From Bolinopsis microptera (lineage: Eukaryota; Ctenophora; Tentaculata; Lobata; Bolinopsidae): a stretch of 64,000 nucleotides of DNA. The stretch covers positions 1,849,886 through 1,913,885 of the forward strand of contig NC_087081.1 of assembly GCF_026151205.1 (NCBI RefSeq), in the 5' to 3' direction. The position numbers and the translations under genes were made by a program. Position 1 is the stretch's first letter. Each line of letters opens with the position of its first letter. This document shows, in pieces, positions 45,870-57,900 of this stretch. The notes under the pieces were generated by a model. The model did no database searches, was not told the origin of the DNA, and saw nothing but the letters and a program-made list of their open reading frames with translations.

Positions 45870-47112
45870 GAACCCAATTATCGGAAACAGACTTATTTAC
45901 CAGGACATCCACTACCACTACACTTGTGTCAACTGCAAGAAATGCGGTGAGTTCGACTTGTAGACTTGCTCTAATGAGAGTTCCAGTTAAAATGGAGGAG
46001 GTGTGATGTGAGATCATATAGTGACACGAGATCACACTTTATTAACAAATTGTAAACTTATCAACTTAAATTGATAAGTTGATAGTAAGTCTTCTTAAAA
46101 AATGTGAAAAGAAATTTGCCTCGAATAGTCACGAGTATTAGTAACTCGGCTATCAACTAACTTATTATTGTTCAGGAAACCTAAAGAGTATCAACAGAAC
46201 TTTTACCATGATCTCATAAAAATATAGAACCAAAATCGCCAATATTAATATGGCATAATATGCAGAGATGAAAAGACTGATAAACCTAACCGAGAGTTAA
46301 TGAGTTTTTACAATTTTCTCCCCAGATTTTTGTAGTGGAAAAACACGATTTGTTTGAAATCTTTAAATTAACTGGGTGATCTTAGGGGGGGGGGAACTGA
46401 TGGACTCTCATAATAAAAAAAAATAAATCAACTAAATGCAAACGGATTACTCTCAGTGAGAGGTCACTGACCGTTTAATTTATTATTAATCTTTCAAGTT
46501 CAATTGTCTGACGGACGCAAAGTAAGTAACATTTAATGTAAACTTAATGTGAAATTTCTCGTTTTAAACACTAATTTATGTAATAAAAAATAACTTCCCC
46601 CAGCTAATTTTAGAAGCTCAACCTAAAGAGGTTTCAATCACTAACTTTTTACGGGTGATCGCCATATTATATAGAACCAGAAATCAACATATATTATTAT
46701 GGCATGATATGCAAGAGGAAAAGACTTGATAAAACCGAAAACCGAAGATAATGATTTTTTTGTATCTAGATTTTTGGTAGAGAAAACACGATTGTTTGTG
46801 AATCTTTAATTTACTGCAGTATCTTAGACCGGGAGAACTTTCCTCCCCCCCCCCCCCACCCTTTCCCCCAAAATAAATAAAAAAATAAATCAACTAAATC
46901 AAACTGAGGACTCTCAAGTGAGAGTCCACTGACCGTTTGATTTATTGATTTATCTTTTATGATCTGACACAATTATTGCATTGTATGATCTCTATAAATT
47001 CTCTAATTATAATTCTATCGACTAACTTATTATTGTTCAGGTCAACCCTTCAAGGAAGCACAACACGATAGCATCAAGATTCTGCAAAATGGAGACTTTG
47101 TTCACGATACCT
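45870..47112 (+). CDS. LIM-type zinc-finger gene fragment, two exons
   Basis: Exon 45870-45946 (acceptor GCGCAG, donor GTGAGT) encodes NPIIGNRLIYQDIHYHYTCV and NCKKC. Exon 47041-47112 (acceptor TTGTTCAG, phase-compatible) encodes GQPFKEAQHDSIKILQNGDF and VHDTC. Joined, the CKKC-x21-H-x2-C spacing is the first zinc half of a LIM domain, or H-x2-C-x2-C-x2-C fits a second half. LIM domains are protein-binding zinc fingers in cytoskeletal and nuclear adaptors. A weak donor (GTTAAA) lies within the last codon; otherwise TAA follows at once. A possible next exon is 49616-49646 (FKFYVCRTK, donor GTAAGT). The rest of the gene is not found. Partial or decayed. Confidence 0.42.
46165..46960. repeat. 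Two copies of a 0.4-kb module ending in a hairpin
   Basis: Each module has ATAGAACCAGAAATC-type sequence, a GAGAGGAAAAGACTGAT block, then a palindrome in which AAATAAATCAA...AAACGG faces CCGTTTGATTTATTG around CTCTCAGTGAGAG. The same module recurs at 49.6-50.7 kb. Confidence 0.7.
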
Positions 47113-47117
47113 GTTAA

Positions 47118-49600
47118 ACCAATGTAAACAGCTCACACACCAGGATCGCGTCTAGATAAACTCAGCTCACTTAGCTGAAACTAATCAATCGGTGAAATAT
47201 GTTATAATTTTATGTATATTTTGGTAATGGAAAAATGAATAAAGAATTGTGACTCCAGACCTTATTATTTTCGAAGAAACTTATGTTTATTAAGGATATC
47301 AAATAATTACCAAGAGATATTGTAAATATATGTGTTACTTTAATAAAGTTGAAAATTGCAATGCATATTTTCACGACTTACATTTAACAAATATTGTGAC
47401 TATACAAATTTCATGTAAGCGACTAGCAGACATTTTTTGAAATTCTTTTTTACATAAACACATTTTTTGGCAAACAAACTTATTGCGTTTCATCGAATAA
47501 ACTGTCAGGCAAAAATCAGCTTTGAATGTTCTCATGACAAAATATAAATGACCAAATAGAGTGAACCAAAGTTTTAACCCAGGAATTAACCCTTAACTCA
47601 TTTGTCTGCGAATGACTTACCTCCCCTAGTTTCAATATTACGATTGAGAAATTCCCACAATGAGGATCACTACCCCGTACTCAAAGACTTAATAAACGTA
47701 GCAAAGGTTTCAACACTTACTCTACGTTTTCAACAGGAATAACTCAGCATACCTATATATATAGTTGAGGGTTTCATACTATGTAAACTAATGTTAATAA
47801 CAAGCGTCGCTCGCTGGACCTGCAATCGCACGGAAGTTTGCTCAGTTCAGAATTCCTTTACTCGACGTAAGGCTTTTTATAAAGCTTCCAACACAATGTT
47901 TCACGTACATTCTACTGCATATTCACCTACAATCATCATTTCATTTTATTCGAAAGTAGAATTTAGAGCCTCCAACTCAATATTCCTCGTATATTCACGT
48001 ACATGCAAGTAAACAATGCAATGTTTTTGATTGGTCGAAATAATCTTGTTCCTACCTGGATTGTTTTACCGAGGCTTCCAGTTTTGTCATTAGACACATC
48101 TGTGTACTAACTTTAGGACTACAGCGTGTACCATATTGGTACCTGGCTTTGTCAGCCAATGACGGGTAGAAGAGGTCCGTCAAAGGCTTTGTAAATATCC
48201 TAAAAATATTAAATGTAGGGTGGCCCAATACAGTGACTGGGCTTCTTGACCTCACTAAATGTGATCAAATCAAACAATACCATTGTCATTAGTATTTCAT
48301 TGTTTGTTCATCAGACGGTTTTCTGTTGTTTTATGGGTCATGTAAATTATAAACATAAAAGAGTAAGAAAACTAAGCCTTTTCCAAGATGTAACAGTTTT
48401 TAAACGGCCTCCTGCTTACCATTGTCATCATCGGGTGTATTCTGAAGAAAGGATAATATATTAACTTTGTCACGATTCTAGCCCACATTCCCATATAAGT
48501 TCCTAGTTTCATGATGTCGATTGATCGATATGCTTTCGCCTTAAAACTCGAACATTATCAATATATCAATTTCCGTAGAATATAGAAACCTTTTGTTCAT
48601 GTAGTGAGTTTGTTCGTGGTATTGTTTTGTTGTTTGTTATAACGCATTGTTATTGGTTTCTGCAGATGGGATTGTTTGTCAATTGTTAGCCTGAAGCTCA
48701 TCAGTTTAGGTTTGATGACTAATCATGTGGTTTTGTGGGGTTTCATTTTATCAGTGTGGTCCCGCATGATCATGGAATTCGGAAACCTGTTTTCAATTCG
48801 AGATCGTTCAAATACTGCGTCAACCAATTCTTGTCGTTTATACCCCCTAAAGCAGAGTAAACAAACAATTTTGATTTATAATTTGGACAATTCTATTTCT
48901 CGCAGTTTCTCCCCCTCCTATCAACACTGCCTAGGCTGGCACAAGATTTTTAATTATTAAGTATTAAGTTTTTAACTCCTTTCATTTTGATTTTGAACCA
49001 ATACCTTTTGCCAGAATGACAAATGAAAATCTTAATGGCGTCAACAACGCCGTTAAAGTTAAATCGCCAAATATTTGGTATTGTCCATAGTTTCAGTTTT
49101 TCGGTCATGTACCAGACCTATCGGAAATTTCGAATACTTTGTCGACCAGTACTGCATTGAACGATTCACGGTTATTCTTTACATCGCCGTTGAAAAGCCA
49201 TAAAAACTGTCAACTTAGCCTCCACATCAACAGTCAGCATTGCAAATAAGTTTAGAGTATTTATCTGCGGGACTGTTGACACTTCATTAGCATTCCATGG
49301 CCTCAATTCTAAATTTTCACATTGACCTTATAATTGAGTTATTTACAGTTTGGTTTGTAATCTGGTCAGTCTACAATACATCGTCCAGCTGTGTGTTCTT
49401 AGTTGTTTGATGTTTGATTTATCTTGTCAATCGCAAATTTTGAAGCTACATTTTTTGAAATTTTCTCATGGATCAGATTAATTTGTTTTGAACTTGAATA
49501 AACTTTAAAATTTTATTTTAAATGTCGATAACGTTTATTTTTTTTTATTTTTCTGCTTGCGATGTTGGTATCTAAATATAATACTAATTTTAACAATCAT
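47118..49600. other. Non-coding stretch
   Basis: AT-rich. Short open frames only (for example 48676-48960 on the plus strand), with nothing recognised. It may be intron of the LIM gene if that gene continues. Confidence 0.35.
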
Positions 49601-49611
49601 AAATAATTTTC

Positions 49612-50720
49612 AGACTTCAAGTTCTATGTCTGCCGGACCAAAGTAAGTACATTTAATGTCATTGTCAACTTAATGTGAAATTCTCGTTTTACACTAATTA
49701 ATTAATAAAATTAACTTTCCCCAGCTAATATTAGAAGAATAATATAAGAAGCTCAACCTAAAAAGGTTTCAATCAGAACTGTTTACCGTGATTGCCATTT
49801 ATAGAACCAGAAATCGCATATAAAAATGGCATAATAAACCGAGAGATAATGGTTTTTTCAATTGTTATCCTAGATTTTGAGAGTGAAAAACAGATTTGTC
49901 TTGTTAATCTCAAAATAACTGGTGATCTAAGACTGGAGAGAGACTCTCAATAAATAAAAAATAAATCAATGAAATGAAACGGAGTGACTCTCCAGTGAGA
50001 GTCACTGACCGTTTGATTTTTGATTTATCTTTTTCAAGTTCAATAAGTCTCGGACCGAAGTAATAACAGTTAATTGCTTAAACTTATGTGAAATTATCGT
50101 TTTACACTAATTAATTCATAGAAAATATCCTTCCCTACCAGCTAATAATAGAAGCTCGACCTAAAGAGGTTTCCAATCACAACTTTTAAACCGAGATCGC
50201 CATATTATATAGAACCAGAAATCGCCATAATAAAATGGCATAATATGCAGAGAGGAAAAGACTGATGAATCTAGACCGAGGAGATAAGGAGTTTTTTAAC
50301 AATTTTAACCTATAGTTTTGGGGAGTGGAAATCACTGATTTTTTGTAAATCTTTAAATTTACTGGGAGATCTTAAGACTGATAGACGCTCAATAAATAAA
50401 AAATAAATCAATAAATCAAACGGAGTACTCTCAGTGAGAGTCACTGGACCGTTTGATTTAATTGATTTATTCTTTTCAAGTCAATTAGATGTCCTGACGG
50501 TCCTCTCAATAAATAAAAAATAAATGAAAAAATCAACGGAGTGACCTCATGAGAGTCACTGGACCGTATGATTTATTGATTAATCTTTTCAAGTTCAATC
50601 AAAGGTCCTGACGTCCACCAAAAATAAAAAATAAATGAATAAATCAACGGAGTGACTCTCTGTGAGAGCACTGACCGGTTTGATTTATTGATTTATCTTT
50701 TAATGATCCGACACAATCAT
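49612..50720. repeat. Further copies of the 0.4-kb hairpin module
   Basis: Two long copies (about 49612-50030, 50035-50480) and two short hairpin-only copies (about 50500-50600, 50620-50720). The core AATAAATCAATAAATCAAAC and its inverse enclose ACTCTCAGTGAGAGT. Copies differ by many single-base gains and losses. Confidence 0.75.
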
Positions 50721-51973
50721 TGCACTTTCCGACCTCTAATTCTCTGAGTATAATTCTGCTAATTAATTAATCAACCCGCACTATTCCATTTTTCATATGA
50801 CTTCCCAGATTTGCGGAGGAAGTATTATCACTTCGAGATGGCCAGGCCTACTCTCATGCTGTCTATATGTGATGATTAACTCTGAAAAACTAGGGACAAC
50901 TGTAGTCGTACTGTAGTGCGAAACCTGAAGGTTGACAAGACCTCCCTCTTTCGCACTACAGTCCAGGACGTAGCGTACTGTTATAGTGTGACACCAGATC
51001 CTGTCATATTTTAACGTTCAGGTCAGATCCTATCCTTGTTATGAACCATTAAGTGATTCGTCGGGTCGGTCCACGAATGTCGAAGTGATCCATTTTATCC
51101 AGGTGTGAAACAGACAGCTGTGACACAGACAGCTGTGACACAGACAGCTGTGACACAGACAGCTGTGACACAGACAGCTGTGACACAGACAGAAACATGT
51201 CAGCTAGCTAACCTGCCAGATTTCCCCTTCCGATTTCTGCAGAACTAGGATATCAGCTCTATTCCACCAGGTAACTAATTCCTAGAGCTGAAGTATATTG
51301 AACTTCATAATTTGTACACTGATTGCCAGATAGGCTAATGCAAATGGATACCAAATTGTTAAAACTAAGACTACTTTTCTTGAGGATAAGTCCTTTGTTT
51401 AATAACTTAATTAGTGATTGAACTTGATTAGTTTGGCTGGCAAAGATTCTGACGAAATTGGTCCCCTAAAACTAAACCATTTTCAGAGTAACATAAAGTC
51501 GCAACAGAGTTAGATTGTCTTCAGACCTCATCAGATTTCACACTGCCAGCTTCTTTTCAATTCCTAACACTTGATTGGTAGACTATTATTAAATCCGGAC
51601 TAAGACAATGTCAAATAGCTAAAATGTTTTTGAGGTAAGTTTTTCATGGCATTTGTGTTTACCCAGTACAGGTCTTACAACCATAATATTATGTTAATTA
51701 ACGTGTGCCTTGGTTAATTTATTTAATTAATTAATTAAAATCAGTACACAAGTCACAGATAATTTGACAATGCCTTGCCCATTTTCTAAAAGTTTTCAAT
51801 TTATGGGGCTTTTCAACATCAATCATTAAGCAACCAAGTGTGCGTGCTCAAATAAAGACCCACAAAATGTTTAAATCCCATATACACGGACAAGTGTCCA
51901 CCCAATTAAAGTAAACGTCTTTGTAAACTGAAGACGTAAATAATTATAGAAATTAAAATTAAAATACTTTTAC
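50721..51973. other. Non-coding stretch downstream of the last identified chaperone exon
   Basis: A hairpin with arms ACTGTAGTGCGAAA and TTTCGCACTACAGT lies at about 50909-50960. The 15-bp array is listed separately. I could not find the next exons of the chaperone gene here. Confidence 0.4.
51111..51193. repeat. 15-bp tandem repeat, five to six copies
   Basis: The unit CAGACAGCTGTGACA repeats almost exactly. Confidence 0.92.
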
Positions 51974-54900
51974 CTTAGGATACTTTTCAGTGAACTTGTT
52001 AGCTAAATGCTCCCTCAGTCTCAGATCCATTTCATATGATCCCAGACCTCTGTCATACCTGAAACCACGTTGTATTATGAACCAAACAAAAACTCTCAGA
52101 ACTGACGGATAATTCTTCAGTTCTTATATTTTTCTCATTGCCTCGCCCCTCCCTCCCTTTAAATATATCGGGTTGCGAAACGGAGATGACCATTGACGAA
52201 GTTAACTGATATCTTGCTTCAAGAAAATTTGACTCTGAATAAAACGTTGTGCACCAGTGGTCCAGTTATGTATACATTTTGTTCACTGTAACGACCTTTT
52301 TTAAGATTATAAAAAAATAGAACGGCTGATATATTATATGCATGATAAAGTAGGACAACAAAATATTTAATATTCACAAGAAATTATCAAATTGCTAAAC
52401 AAATAAAAGTAAAAGTAAAAGCAAAAGTAAATAAATATTATAATTACCCAACTCCCATGACTTGTACAGTATTTACCAACTCCTTGGTGACTTTGTCCTT
52501 GACTTGGGAGTAACTGACAACAGCAGCTGTGGTAAACTGAGATCCTACGGTCGCGAATAATACGATCTGGGGAGGACAAAATGTAGTTAAGTTATTATTA
52601 ATAAAGTTATTACAAGTATAAAATGTACTGATGTTATTATTAATTAAAAGTTCTTAACAAGGGATAGTTAAAAACAACGCCCAAGTCCAATCTAATATCT
52701 ATCCCTAAAATAAATGACTTTTTATGTAAAGTTTACGTAACTGCTCAATAAAGTTAAGTAGTTAGGTATTATATTTGCCAGGCAATATGAGATGAGTTAT
52801 TATCCAAAATAGATACTACGCACATGAACCAAGCTCATAAAAACCCGCAACATTAAACATAATATCCGAGCGAGAAGAGAAAGGAATATATTGCCTGCCA
52901 ACGCACAGTCCAGTATGAAAACTCTTTTTGTGTTCAATGTTTTACTTACCATGGGCTTTTCAGTCATTTTGATGTTTCTGAAGACTGCATATTGCAGTGA
53001 TATAGCTGAGGTTGTTGTCATCAACTGCATTACTTGGACTCCAGCTATTTCCGCTACACTGGAGGGTCATTTGTTTAACTTCTTCTCATTAAGGGATACA
53101 TAAACTTTTTACTAAGATCGTGGCACATACCTAACAATTAGCTTCTCATTTAAAATTAAATGTATATAATGTTGCTTTTGTAAGATTAACAATTTAACTT
53201 TAATTTAAGAACTTTTCTAATCTAATCTACTATATTATCTACATTCCAAGACACTTGAAACGATTTAACCTGCATATTGTTTATCTTACATATAAAGTTA
53301 CGCACAATTTTTGACCGGCTCCCGTTACCGAATCGTATGTTTCTGAACCGTTGCAGTTGTAAAGGTCAGGTCTTCAGCCCGGTGTGAAAAGAGTTCGTTT
53401 GATGGACAGATTTCCAGTAGTGATTCATTCCTTCAGGGATTAAATCCAATAGGGATCCATTCTGCTTGCTCTTTAAAAAAACTATAAATGCGTACATTTC
53501 TAGTTTATCACCGCGTTATCCTTTACAATACGGCGTTTAAACAGGACTCTAATATCAAGCGAGGTTATCAGGCTCGTTAGTTCCCCCTTACTTAACCCAA
53601 CATTTTCTTATTAGCGAACTGAAAGAAATGAACCCTATGAAAGTGTTCCTGTTATTGGCTGTATTGGTGGGAATGTCTGCTGCTATCAAATGTAAGGTCG
53701 GTATTGGTGGTGCTGCTGTAGATATACACTGTGCTAGCAACTTTGGAAAATGCCTTACTATCGACACTCTAGGTCTGGGCATCAAAACTTACTCTTGTGG
53801 GACTGGCTGTGGGGCACTTCCATACTGTAGTTCATGTAACTATGATCTGTGCAACTCTGCTGCAGGGTTCGGATTGGGAATGAACCATCTCCTTATTATA
53901 TGTCTCTTGCAGTCGGTCATATTTCTTTTAGTTCAGTAAAGTAAAGACATGTTGATGTTTATCAATTTTGTAATTTGAGGGATTTGGATAATGTTAATAA
54001 TTGTTACTTTTAATTATTTTCAAATGCGCATGTTTAATTATTTCAATCTTGTAAAGAAATTTAACCCGTTTTTATTTTTTAAAAGAATTAAAAATAAAAT
54101 TGCTTTATTAGTCTACAATTCCGAATCTTAAACTTGGCAACATGCCAACCGGCTAAATATAACAAGTCATACCTATATCTACGATAAAATATATCTGTAC
54201 AGATGCCATTAAACTCAATTTATCGTCAACTTAAGTTAGCCTCCCCACTTACATCTACCCTCTAACCTCTAACCTCTAACCTCTAACCTCTAACCTCTAA
54301 CCTCTAACCTCTAACCTCTAACCTCTAACCTCTAACCTCTAACCTCTAACCTCTTGGTAAAGATGAATACCCTAACGCCAGACCCACAAACTCCATAGAT
54401 TATAGTATTTTTGATCGAAGGATGATATTTAAAGCGGTATTAATAGCTTGCTGCTCAAGGTATTGTTATTTTACCAAAGTCCCCAAACTAAAGTGGTTGC
54501 ACACTTCTTGGTCATTCATCCATTTTCTTTACTGTCACGGTGTTATTTTATTGAGTTAAACTTAAAGAGACACGGATTCTGGTGGGGAGATGAAGCATAC
54601 TTGTTTTGACACATGACAGTAATTCTAAGGATTGATCAGTCAATGCTGGATTGTTGAATCGCTGTCATACTAAGGAATAAAGGAAGGGCACCTTTTTCCC
54701 AACAAAGAGAAGGGCAAAATGGAAATGTAAGCTATATTTGCCACAACAAATACTACCCTGTTTGTCCCGGGCAAGATGTGGATTGTGGTGGGGAGGTGAC
54801 TTAATCAGGGATTTGTAGAGCTGGAGCATAACAGGTTTTATCCTGTCTTTGAATGATCCAAGAACCCAAGATGCCATCTGACTTGCCTGGTGAACCATGA

Positions 54901-57900
54901 TGATATATTATTATTTATCAATTAATAAACCAATTGTAAAACTTACTTGAGCATAGCTTCCCTTTCCTTCTGATTGAAGAAAGGAGGAACGCAGATTATA
55001 ACTTTACTGACTGGAGCTTCCCCGTGTTTTGTAGCGAGCAGCACCGCAAACTCTATCTGCGGGGTTTTTAGTTACAGACTGTTATCTGTACTTGGAGAAG
55101 GTACATTGATCCTGGCAAAAATGTACAAGAAATGTACAAGAAATGTACAAGAAATGTACAAGAAGTGATGCGTGAAAGCTGAATCTAATGTTAAGGTATG
55201 TTGTATTCTCCCATGAATATATAAGGGTAAAATTAGTGAGGGTAAACTGTATTAGTTTGTTAAATTTTATCCAGATGCTAATTGCTTGCATAGTTCCTTA
55301 CTTGCATTGCCAGTAACTCCTCAACACTGTAAAATGTATTGTCGTCGTGTCGGAACACTACTGTATTTCTCACTGGATCAGCTTCTATCGTATGATAGGG
55401 AAACCTGTACAATTAACATTGGTGTTATTTGGATGTTATTTGGATAGTATGCTAACTTAATGAGAAAAACTTAAAGGAGATACGGTGTAGTTTCAATAAT
55501 CAATACAGAAATTAATTTTTGATAACTTGAATGTTTACCTTTCTTTATACTCAGTGACCACTGGGTTATCTATAGATTTACCGAGTAGATCTAACAGGTT
55601 AGAATACGCGTTCTTCGGTGATTTTTCTCCCTGAAAATGAGTTGTGTTAAAAATTGTTGTTTACACTTTCGACCATTATTTGCGCCAACACCTGTCGCCG
55701 TAACGTTTATTTGGATAAATTCAAGATTGTGAATACCCGGATTCCGGAATAAATCATGAGACTCTTTACAAAAGTTACTACCAGTAATAGTTACCAGCTG
55801 TTTATTAAACAAATCAGAAGTTCATTATCATGATGTACGACGTAGTACGTAAGTCTTTGCGTCATACCACTGTACGATTTAATTGTACAGAAGTTTACTA
55901 CGGGTCCATTGGAGACTGTGCCACGTTCAAGATCTATTAACGCGCATTGCGCGCGCTAATTTACTTATGAGGATGGATTTTTGCTATGTACGCGAAACCA
56001 TGCGGCTTACATAAAGTTCAGTTTTTCCGTGACCAACAGAAGGACTTTCGACAAAACTGTACCATATGGATTGGTCGAGAATCGAGTGTTTTAGTGAATA
56101 ACTTAGAATATATTTTCGATTTTCTCAAGATCTGACCAATAGATTTTCTTTAAACTTTCCAGATAGTTGTATGACTATGATAAAGATATTCTGCGCGATT
56201 TTGGGCGAGTTTCTATGTGCAAAACCTAAGATATGACTTCAAACACAAGAAAATATCACAAATTTGCGGTTTCTAGCGGAACGCAGGCACATACTTCAAG
56301 ATCCTACTGATAAATTTTCTTTAAACTTTCCAGATAGTTGTATGACTATGAGACAGATATTCTGTGCGATTTTGGGCGAGTTTCTATGTGCCAAACCTAA
56401 GATATGACTTCAAACACAAGAAAATATCACAAATTGGCGGTTTCTAACGGAACACAGGCACATACTTCAAGATCCTACTGATAAATTTTCTTTAAACTTT
56501 CCGGATAGTTGTATGACTATGAGAAAGATATTCTGTGCGATTTTGGGCGAGTTTCTGTGTGCCAAACCTAAGATATGACTTCAAACACAAGAAAATATCA
56601 CAAATTGGCGGTTTCTAACGGAACACAGGCACATACTTCAAGATCCTACTGATAAATTTTCTTTAAACTTTCCGGATAGTTGTATGACTATGAGAAAGAT
56701 ATTCTGTGCGATTTTGGGCGAGTTTCTGTGTGCCAAACCTAAGATATGACTTCAAACACAAGAAAATATTACAAATTGGCGGTTTCTAACGGAACACAGG
56801 CACATATTTCGAGATCCTACCGATAAATTTTCTTTAAACTTTCTAGATAGTTGTATGGCTATGAGACGGATAATCTGTGCGATTTTGGGCGAATTTCTAT
56901 GTGCCGAACTTGAGATATGACTTCAAACACAAGAAAATATCTCCAAATTGGCGGTTTTTAGCGGAACAAAGGCAAATATATTTTGGAGATCTAAATGATA
57001 GAATTTTTCAAAACTTTCCAGATAGTTACATGGCTATAGGAGGTAAGGAGGAGGAGGAGAAGGAGGAGTACTGAGGAGGAGGACTGAGGAAGACTGAGGA
57101 GGAGGAGGAGGTATTGGAGGAGGTGGACTCAGAAGGAGGAGTAGGAGGACTGAAGAGGAGGAGGAAGTGGAGGATGTGGAGGAGGTGGATAACTCAGGAG
57201 GAGGAGGAATCAGGAGGACTCAGATGGAGGAAGACTCAGGAGGAGATGGACTCGGGAGGACTCAGGAGGAGGAGGAGGATGAGAACACAGGATGAGGAGG
57301 ATGAGGATGAGGATGAGGAGGAAGAGGACTCAGGGGGACTCAGAAGTAGGAGGACTGAGGAGGATGAGGAAGACTCAGGAGGAGGACTCAGGAGGACTGA
57401 GGAGGAGGAGGAGGAAGAGGAGTATTACTTAGAAGGACTGAGGAGGAGGAGGAGGAAGAGGAGTAGGACTGAGGAGGAGGAGGAAGAGGGGATGAGGGAG
57501 ATGAGGGAGAGGAGGGAGAGGAGGATGAGGAGGAGAAGGAGGAGGACTGGAAGAGGAGGACTGAGAAGGGGAAGGAGGAGGAAGGGGAGGACTGACGAGG
57601 AGGAGGAGAAGGATGAGGAGGATGAGGAAGACTGAGGAGGGGGAAGAGGAGGAGAAGAAGGACTGATGAGGAGGAAGAGGAGAAGGATGACTGAGGAGGA
57701 CTGAGGAGGAGGAGGAGGAGGAAGAGGAGGAAGAGGAGGAGGACTGATGAGGAGTAAGAGGAGGAGGAGGAAAAGGAGGAGGAGGAGGAGGAGGATGAAT
57801 GAGGAGGAGGAGGAGGATGATGACTGAGGAGGAGGAAGACTGAGGAGGAGGAGGAAGAGGAGGAGGAGGAGGAGGGGCATGAGGGAGAGGAGGAGGAGGA

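Noticed and set aside
53628..53939. Secreted three-finger toxin
   Set aside because: The hydrophobic C-terminal tail indicates a GPI anchor and the Cys pattern ends as in Ly6 proteins, so a membrane-bound Ly6-type protein is more likely.
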